A DNA stretch of 64,000 nt from Dermanyssus gallinae. Lineage: Eukaryota; Arthropoda; Arachnida; Mesostigmata; Dermanyssidae. Position numbers and translations under genes: made by a program. The stretch is taken from NCBI GenBank assembly GCA_003439945.1, contig QVRM01006824.1, forward strand, positions 310,001-374,000. The letters are read 5' to 3'. Of this stretch, positions 57,633 through 64,000 are shown piece by piece. The notes under the pieces are model-generated. The model did no database searches, was not told the DNA's origin, and was given only the letters and a program-made list of their open reading frames with translations. Position 1 is the stretch's first letter, and each line of letters starts with the position of its first letter.

Positions 57633-60600
57633 AGACATGTATGAATGTGTAGACACAAGCAACAGTGATTGTCATGATAACATGTAAAGCATAACAAACT
57701 TATTGGATAGATCTCGAAATTACAAGAACGGGTGGATGGCAGGAGCTACAGCTCGTCGTAACGAGCTGTCAGCTATAACCCTCACCACTGAATCGACAAG
57801 GAACTGGAGTTGAGTAGTCGGCAATCACTTGGCTATTTCAATGTCATCCCTTCCCCAGTGAGCTATTGTTTGGGCTAAGAGATAGAATGTCTCCTAGCAT
57901 CGCCCTGAGTAAGACATCACAGTTACCATCGGACTGGATCAATACAGTGGCATACTAGTAGCATTTCGGAGTCACCCGTTCAGACCCCACGTGCCCTTCC
58001 CATCCGAGAGCTGCTAACTCGTTGAGTCTCGCATTCATTGCCAGTCCGGTGATTCAATGTCGATCAATAACCCCTTGTTGTATCCTTTTCAAGGATGGTC
58101 GACTACTTCCTCGCCTTTCTGGACGCCGTTTCCGACCGGCGTCGCTTAATGCTGCTCTGTGACTGCTGGACACAACGTGCAACATCGCGAACAACAACCA
58201 CAACAGCATCTACTCTACCACACACAACAACAACAACAACAATAATAATAACACACGATACGAATCTGAAGTCGACGCCGTGCAATCTGGGATTTGATCA
58301 AAATAAGCTGATTCCTGATGAGGGTGGCAGAAATGACCCTTGCCCTGACCGGAAGTTCGTACGACATCCGGATATCCGCCTTTTGGACACGCTGACGGAA
58401 GTTTCAAATTCGGCCCAAGTGGCCGACGGTTTGACTTGAAAATAAAACTCCAAAACTTGACCGTACTGCCCGCTAAGGTAGTCAAAGCTTCAAAACATGT
58501 TCATCAGCATTAGTATATATCGATCATCGTAACGAAACACAGATGAATTAAAAGAGCCGTGGTGATCAGAAGTATGAATAACTTATATTTGATCAGTTAA
58601 CTTATTTGTCCATAAAATTGCAAACGCGTTTTTCTGAGCATGATTGTGTTTCGCTGGTCCTTTCACCAAAACTTCACCCTGCCCAAATAGCTGGTCTGTT
58701 GAACGACATTTCTCTGTAAGTAGATGAACGGGGTCGGGATCTCTAATTGAGTCTTGTTGATAGAGCTCCAACTTCCGGTAGAACTTCCGGTGTAGACGCA
58801 TTCGTCTCAGATGTCCGGATACATGAAACACTGAGATATTTTCCCACCAACTGCCCGCCTGTGTTCAAGGGGTAGGAAGGGGGAGGAAAAAGGAAGGCTT
58901 GCCTTTGCGTCCCATGTTAACAATGCTTTGCAGCTGAATTGACTCAACTATTGCGGGAAGGTGGATAATTGGTAATTCCAACAGAACGTGGATCCTTCAA
59001 GCGGACAAAGCAGGATTGATACAGGAAACAGCATTGTAATTTTCGCATCCTATACCTAATAGCTCAAAATGTCCGTGTGGAAAATACAATAATGGAAACG
59101 GTAGATGCGAGGAAATGTGGAAACCAACCATCAATAGTTTCGACTCTAACGCTGATCTCGGAATCGATGTTCCCCTTTCGTCGAAGTAGCACTGTGGCTC
59201 GTTTCGATTTCTCCAAAACGGCGACTTGACTTGCGTTGAACTCCACATATGAGATATCTTTTTCGATGAAGTGAGGCAGGGGCGTAAGGAGAGTGCCTCT
59301 CTGCCGAACAGTGCTGGCAGCACCGTCTGTAGGCTCTCGGCTGCGATCAGCTTCGGGTTTATCGTCACCTCTATCCAGCGTATCAACCACGGCGAACAAC
59401 TCACGCACCTGCGCCATCAAAAACAATATTATATATTATATATCATATATAAGCTCGATTGGTAGCACCCCTCACAAGCCCAAGGCTAGTTAGATATTCA
59501 TATTCCACTGTAACTACAAAATGAAATAAAACCATATGTTTATTCTTATATATTATACATTATACATAGTGTGTTCAAAACGTATCGCGACTTTTGTGTT
59601 TTTTCAAAAATTATTAATTTATTCATGAATATCTATTTTGTCCCCTTCAAAGTAATCCCCATGAGATATTATACACTTGTGCCAACGGTTTTTCCAATCT
59701 TCGAAGCACTTCAAAAAACCATTTTTTTTAATCTTGTTCAGCTCCTCCTTCGATGCCGTCTTTATCTCGTCAAGCGTAGCGTAACGTCGTCCTTTCATGG
59801 GCCTCTTCAGTTTAGGGAACAAGAAAAAGTCACAGGGGGCCAGATCTGGGGAATACGGTGGCTGCGGCATCATTAGTGTGTTGTTTTTGGCCAAAAACTC
59901 GCGCACAAGCAACGATGTGTGAGCAGGGGCGTTATCGTGGTGCAAAAGCCAATTTTTGTTCTTCCACAAATCCGGGCGTTTCTGGCGGATTGCTTCGCGC
60001 AAATTGCGCATAACTTGCATGTAATATTCCTTATTGACCGTTCTACCCTGTGGCAAGAACTCATGATGCACCACGCCCCTGCAATCGAAGAAAACTGTCA
60101 GCAAAACTTTCACATTCGACGGAACTTGGCGCGCTTTTTTCGGTCTTGGTTCGTGCGGCAGCTTCCATTGAGATGATTGAGCTTTGGTTTCCACGTCATA
60201 ACCATAAACCCACGATTCGTCACCAGTTATGACCCTCTGGAGCAAATTTGGGTCGTCGCGGACAGAGTCCAACATCTCATTAGCAATGTTCATGCGATGC
60301 TGTTTTTGGTCGCAATTGAGCAATTTTGGTACGAATTTCGCGGCGACCCTTCTCATGCCCAAATCATTGATAAAAATCGAATGGCACGAGCCAATCGATA
60401 TGTTTAGGTCCTCAGCAACTTCTCTAACGGTGATTCGACGATTGGCCAATACCATTTTCTCCACTTCATTAATTTTTTCGTCTGTTGTTGAAGTGCTCGG
60501 GCGTCCGGCACGCTCTTCGTCGTTCACATCTTCTCGGCCTTCTGAGAACATTTTGTACCACCGATAAACGTTGCTTCGGTCCAAGATAGCTTCTCCGTAT

Positions 60601-61835
60601 GCCACAGTCAACATTCGGAATGCATCCGCGCACTTAATTTCGTTTTTCACACAAAATTTGATACAGGTTCTTTGATCCATTTTTTTGAATAGGTAAAAAT
60701 CGAAGACGATCCAAAACACGTGCAAGCAAAGCAGCTGTCAACAATTAAGTGAACATTCAAAATGGCCGAGCTTGTCGGCATAAGTGAGAGACATGAGTAC
60801 CAACATAACGCCACAAAAAATCGAAATTCGAATATACGTAACCCGCGAAAATTCAAAAGTCGCGATACTTTTTGGACACACCTCGTATATTATTAGTGAT
60901 GTTTCACTGGGGTTTCAATAGTTCCTACTCTAATCAGCGTCAACTTAATTTCGAAAATAAATGTACATGTTGCAAGTCAGTAACTACTACACGTATTAGC
61001 TAAATAACCCGTATGACAAGTTCTGGAATTTTATTTTTACCTCCTGGTCGAGCTTATGCTGAAGTTCGGCAGACACGGACGGTTTTGTTCTTCTGCTACC
61101 GGTGAAATCCCGGATAGCTGAGATACGGTACCATGCGCGGCTGTGCTTTTGCTCGTCAGCTAAGCGTGCAGCCGCCAACGTGGCGCAGTCCTCGTCAGTA
61201 AGTCCAGGATGCTAAAAGGTTTCCGGAGAATAACGGTAACTTTGCGCAATCGACTGGCTAATAGTATATTGGTATGTCTTTCGTATTCGTATTCCTTGTT
61301 TAACCCTAGATCAATTTAGTTCAAATCTGGTGATTTGCTACGTTGCTAGAGCAACCTTAAACGTGGTTTCCAAACGTAACTATTACCACTAGAATTTTTG
61401 AACTATTACCACTAGAAAGTTTGCCGTTTTCAAGACCTAATGAACACATATTGTAATTTGAGTTATGTAACAATGCAAAAATGTGATGTAATATTAATAT
61501 TTTTAGCCTCTTTTCTCGAAATGTGACTTTGACTGCTCTTACTCTTCGTATATCCTTGATGAAGTCGAGCAGACCGGGTCTGTCAATACGTCCGTCTTGG
61601 AAGAATTTTTTCTTATGAGAATCCGTTCCATTAGGGGTTCCATCTTTAGCCTTTTCCGGGTCATCGGCGCTTTTCAGCTCTATTTGCTTCTGTTCCGTTA
61701 TATCTTCCTTTTTTCGGCCAGGTAATAGAATGCCTTTAGAGATATGCAATGGGGAAACACAGATAGAGAAATTAGCTACACTAAAAACGGAAAGATATTC
61801 TGGAACGAGGTTATACGGCACAGTTTGTAGGTATG

Positions 61836-61898
<63 letters not shown>

Positions 61899-63655
61899 CG
61901 ATTAAATATATATACACGCAGCAAAAATAGACTGAGGTACCTTTATCAGCCAGGTAGGCAAGTAGGACGAGAACGAAAAACAGCAGGAACGTAACGATGC
62001 CCTCCCACAGGTCAACGACGTCAGGTGAGACAAGTACGAGTATGATTAGCAGCCAGAGGTAAGCGAAAATGGAGAAAAAGGCTGTTACCGCAAACACCTT
62101 AATGAGGCGGATTCGGCGCGTTTCGCCAGCAGGAATGGCTACGACACAAATGCCACAGATCACCAACAGATTGAAGGCTGCCGACCCTGTAAAAGCACAT
62201 AATTTCGAAGACGACTTGTAGCCAAGATAGTAAAAATACTTAGCTCTGCATCATTCATGCATTATCTCAAAGAGCGTTATTGAATTATTAATTATCAACA
62301 TAGTTATTGATTATAATAAAATAGGCTATGTGATGGCCTATGCAGCGTGTATGCACCTGCGTATAGCGGGGTCTTCCACTAGAAAGTGGGCATAGAAGGC
62401 CTGCAATCGTCGTTGCCGTTTTGTCGAAGCTACTGATATTGTTTGTGATTAATAATATTCTCGTTGTTGTTTCTGTTGTTAATATTGGTTGTTAATAGTA
62501 GTTGCTTTTGTTGCCCTGCCGACGACGTACCGACGATCGTTCCAGGTCCAAGATCTCCTGCATGAAAGTCATTGCCCACAATTTCAATGATGCTTAGGAG
62601 AATCTCAGGCGCGGACGAACCAAGCGCCATGAGCGTAAGATTAGCGACGGTTTCATTCCATACATTGACTTCAATTTCATCAGCCTCCCCACCAGCCACC
62701 TGTAAACCACCGCAGATAACCGCCACGTAAATATGGCGCTGTTAGAGTAACACTAGCTCGCCTGACACATGTACATTACACCACTTAAAGCACGCGTTAA
62801 ATTAGATTAGCTTCACTTGAGTGTTAGTAAGCTATTGAAAATCAAGCGCTGATTATACGCTATGAAGTATACTATCGGCAATTTAGGGAAAAACGTAGCT
62901 GTCCTTTGTCGTCGTGATTCACCCTTAGTAGTTTACTTTAATCTTACTCTGTTGTGGCCCAAACGAAGCTATTGGAAGGCAAATTCAGTTGCGTCCGATA
63001 ATGGATGGTATCTCGCCTTGTGAGCGAATTATCAACCAATAGGTTCCAGCGTTGTATACGGTATATGGAGCCTAGTACACCACACGTTATAACCCGAAGC
63101 TCTGGCGTCGATTCGTTACATTCAAATACGCTATCTCATTCAACGCTTTCTATCATGGCATTATTTTGTGTCTGAGTATCCATGAGTACAGCATGAGCCC
63201 CCTACAGCTATTTATAGCATAATTTAGTCAAAAAGTTAGTTACCAACCACCAACAACTGTTCGCCGCCGGGCTTCAAGTGGCATTCAAAGTAGTCTTCGT
63301 GCACCCGGACAACTCTTTGCTAAAATCAGCAATAACGACAGTGACACAAGTAAATGTTAGTAAGCGTAAGGTTAGTCGAGCGTAAGCGTGACTTGATAAG
63401 GCATGCATTATAACTGTATGAAGCGCATGAAAAGTTATTCGAGTTATACAAATAGTAATTGTTACATGTTAAGTGTGGTGGTTATGGATGAAAGGATTTT
63501 AAGTAAAACGATTCTATATATGCCGAATACATGCGGAATGAATGAATATATATGTACATAGCGTCCAATAACCTGAGCTGAGAGTTTAATTTTGCGAGTT
63601 TTCGATGTGATTTTCTCGATTGCACACATGAAGATGTCAGCGACGATGGCAACAC
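52061..63655 (-). CDS. Calx: Na+/Ca2+ exchanger (NCX/CalX family), 3' twelve exons
   Basis: Exons from 5' to 3': 63573-63655, about 63248-63319, 62531-62699, 61941-62186, 61543-61733, 61041-61211, 59129-59408, 57034-57249, 55974-56135, 53172-53624, 52655-52902 and 52061-52276 (TAA). All phases agree; only the end of the second exon is uncertain (donor not consensus). About 834 residues are visible. They include part of the first membrane domain with the alpha-1 repeat, a cytosolic loop with two Calx-beta domains, and the alpha-2 repeat with the last helices. The N-terminal helix and start lie beyond base 64000. In the family the protein sits in the plasma membrane and exchanges about three Na+ for one Ca2+. 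A mariner, SINE-like pieces and TA repeats lie in introns. Confidence 0.93.
53000..53025. repeat. (TA)n microsatellite
   Basis: About 13 TA units in the exchanger intron between the last Calx-beta exon and the alpha-2 exon. Confidence 0.95.
53172..56135 (-). CDS. Exchanger Calx-beta domain 2 and re-entry into the membrane
   Basis: 55974-56135 encodes [19 protein letters not shown], then [17 protein letters not shown]. 53172-53624 continues ([20 protein letters not shown], then [18 protein letters not shown] and TVTIANDDD) and then the linker [16 protein letters not shown]. It ends in the first helix of the second membrane domain ([19 protein letters not shown]). Ca2+-ligand acids are sparser than in vertebrate domain 2, as also reported for CalX. 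Confidence 0.9.
53677..53755. repeat. (TA)n microsatellite
   Basis: About 39 TA units, the longest in the window, starting 53 bp from the exchanger exon 53172-53624. Confidence 0.95.
54785..54960. repeat. Possible tRNA-derived SINE head
   Basis: ggcattagtgcg resembles a Pol III box A and ggtttgattcc a box B, about 45 bp apart. No poly(A) tail or target duplication is seen, so the call is weak. It lies in an exchanger intron. Confidence 0.3.
55366..55459. repeat. tRNA-like sequence with perfect 29-bp hairpin
   Basis: Arms 55394-55422 and 55431-55459 are exact reverse complements with an 8-base loop. The arm contains a box A-like tggcgtagtgg. Just before it, on the minus strand, lies a box B-like gggttcgagcccc (about 55376-55390). 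This looks like a SINE or tRNA head that has been duplicated in inverted form. Confidence 0.65.
57034..59408 (-). CDS. Exchanger Calx-beta domain 1 exons
   Basis: 59129-59408 encodes the start of the domain ([20 protein letters not shown], then [11 protein letters not shown] and VETIDG). 57034-57249 completes it ([17 protein letters not shown], then [19 protein letters not shown], ending IIDDDG). Family Ca2+ ligands appear retained in VLE, the TxDGTA aspartate, the AxxDY aspartates and the final DDD. The usual third aspartate of the IxDDD motif is glutamine here (VDDQ). Confidence 0.88.
57269..57302. repeat. (TTA)n microsatellite
   Basis: About eleven uninterrupted TTA units in an exchanger intron, just upstream of the acceptor of exon 57034-57249 (transcript sense). 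Confidence 0.9.
57460..57552. repeat. 93-bp perfect palindrome
   Basis: The sequence attattttagctcggcccgt and its continuation to the centre is followed by its exact reverse complement, with a TA-rich centre. The GC-rich part (cggcccgtcccgccgtccggc) contrasts with the AT-rich intron. It directly adjoins a TA microsatellite. It would extrude as a cruciform or form a long RNA hairpin. Confidence 0.92.
57557..57628. repeat. (TA)n microsatellite
   Basis: About 36 TA units directly following the 93-bp palindrome. Confidence 0.95.
59565..60885 (-). mobile_element. Mariner element, apparently complete
   Basis: The 1,321-bp element has terminal inverted repeats that match at 27 of 32 positions (left cat-agtgtgttcaaaacg, right reversed cgaggtgtgtccaaaaagt, both then tatcgcgacttttg). 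It is flanked by TA on both sides. It contains one unbroken transposase frame. It lies in the exchanger intron between exons 61041-61211 and 59129-59408, in the same orientation as the host gene. Confidence 0.93.
59619..60680 (-). CDS. Mariner transposase, full-length ORF
   Basis: 353 residues from the ATG at 60678-60680; an upstream in-frame start would add 15 residues that look like non-coding sequence. The N-terminus has the paired helix-turn-helix DNA-binding region ([20 protein letters not shown], then [16 protein letters not shown]). A WVYGYD/GDESW block carries the first catalytic aspartate, HHDNAPAH the second and [14 protein letters not shown] the third, in the DD34D spacing of mariner. 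Length and motifs equal the family norm and no stop or frameshift interrupts it. In the family it excises and reinserts the element at TA. The copy could still be active, subject to small substitutions. The closest group appears to be irritans-like. Confidence 0.92.
   Translation of the reverse strand: MDQRTCIKFCVKNEIKCADAFRMLTVAYGEAILDRSNVYRWYKMFSEGREDVNDEERAGRPSTSTTDEKINEVEKMVLANRRITVREVAEDLNISIGSCHSIFINDLGMRRVAAKFVPKLLNCDQKQHRMNIANEMLDSVRDDPNLLQRVITGDESWVYGYDVETKAQSSQWKLPHEPRPKKARQVPSNVKVLLTVFFDCRGVVHHEFLPQGRTVNKEYYMQVMRNLREAIRQKRPDLWKNKNWLLHHDNAPAHTSLLVREFLAKNNTLMMPQPPYSPDLAPCDFFLFPKLKRPMKGRRYATLDEIKTASKEELNKIKKNGFLKCFEDWKNRWHKCIISHGDYFEGDKIDIHE
61041..61733 (-). CDS. Exchanger loop exons before the Ca2+-binding domains
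   Basis: 61543-61733 encodes [20 protein letters not shown], then [20 protein letters not shown] and FIKDIRR. 61041-61211 continues [19 protein letters not shown] and [17 protein letters not shown]. The second part aligns with the family's helical linker ending in SRAFYRI-type sequence. The first part should contain the autoinhibitory XIP segment (typically an LFYKY...YR..KRxG pattern just after the last helix), but no such sequence is visible. Confidence 0.85.
61838..61894. repeat. (TA)n microsatellite
   Basis: About 28 TA units in the 207-bp exchanger intron 61734-61940, taking up more than a quarter of it. Confidence 0.95.
61941..63655 (-). CDS. Exchanger N-terminal membrane domain with alpha-1 repeat
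   Basis: 63573-63655 encodes the second helix region ([18 protein letters not shown]). 63248-63319 encodes a polar loop ([15 protein letters not shown]). 62531-62699 encodes the alpha-1 core [20 protein letters not shown] and then [10 protein letters not shown]. 61941-62186 encodes [16 protein letters not shown] and two further hydrophobic helices ending [14 protein letters not shown] and GSAAFN form the ion-transport site in the family. The acidic and serine residues expected there are present. Confidence 0.92.
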
Positions 63656-64000
63656 CTGAAAGTTCAACAAAGAATTAAAGTTGAGTGAATGAAGTGCTTT
63701 GATATGTAATAATATTTTCTTACGGCGCATCTGATTGCTCGTCTGATTCGAGTGCCCTGGGAACGGTACGACTCGTAATCGAATGATCATGCTTGAAAGA
63801 CGTGCGAATGCTTGCAACAACCGACGGCAGCTCTGATTTCGTTACAACCGGATAGGCAATGCTTATCTAATAGCCGACCGCCGTGTGGGCTCGTTGTTGC
63901 CGGAGGTGAGGTAAGGCCAGGCATTGGGCGGAGGAGGTTTGTTTGGATCATGGACCATGAGTCGCATCATCTGCCTGCCCCGTGTATCTGCGCACACGGC

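Noticed and set aside
1..64000. CRISPR array, operon, riboswitch or prokaryotic defence system
   Set aside because: No regularly spaced repeats of that kind, and the window is clearly eukaryotic with introns.

Overview
This is a piece of eukaryotic nuclear genome. It has spliced genes with GT-AG introns, many TA-dinucleotide microsatellites and dense transposon debris. An arthropod is the best guess, and a chelicerate such as a mite or tick is possible. That guess rests on a CalX-type Na+/Ca2+ exchanger, an irritans-like mariner and the mixture of Gypsy, I-like, R1-like and CR1-like retroelements. No species can be named from the sequence alone.

Layout. 1-7073: a decayed Gypsy-type LTR retrotransposon, split by a younger 5'-truncated LINE (3695-6590) with a 13-bp target-site duplication. 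7.2-10.4 kb: LINE tails and two weakly supported host-gene candidates. 11.0-12.8 kb: a BTB-BACK protein gene (+). 14.9-20.2 kb: a five-exon gene (-) for an unrecognised 205-residue protein, with a dead Tc1-like transposon in its last intron. 20.2-25.1 kb: repeats and two LINE relics. 25.36-28.28 kb: a three-exon gene (+) for a 70-residue protein with a hydrophobic N-terminus; its first intron carries a 503-bp foldback element. 28.4-31.3 kb: an R1-like LINE (-). 33.3-39.4 kb: the Nopp140/NOLC1 gene (+), six exons, 1,085 residues, about 25 acidic serine blocks. 41.2-49.1 kb: a transposon graveyard with a near-identical 792-bp tandem duplication of a LINE 3' end, a SINE and several LINE fragments. 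52.06-63.66 kb: twelve exons of a Na+/Ca2+ exchanger gene (-); its 5' end lies outside the window and an apparently intact mariner sits in one intron.

How the genes relate. The two clear host genes are unrelated housekeeping or physiology genes: a nucleolar chaperone for snoRNP/Pol I biology and a plasma-membrane Ca2+ extruder. There is no operon-like organisation. Exon calls rest on splice-site consensus, on phase agreement between consecutive exons and on family residues. The three smaller genes (14.9-20.2, 25.4-28.3 and 11.0-12.8 kb) were assembled by reading exons by eye and need transcript support. Nothing here looks like a prokaryotic defence system, a CRISPR array or an operon. The most novel candidates are the two small multi-exon genes, the expanded NOLC1 repeat array, the exchanger's divergent regulatory loop and the long perfect palindromes.
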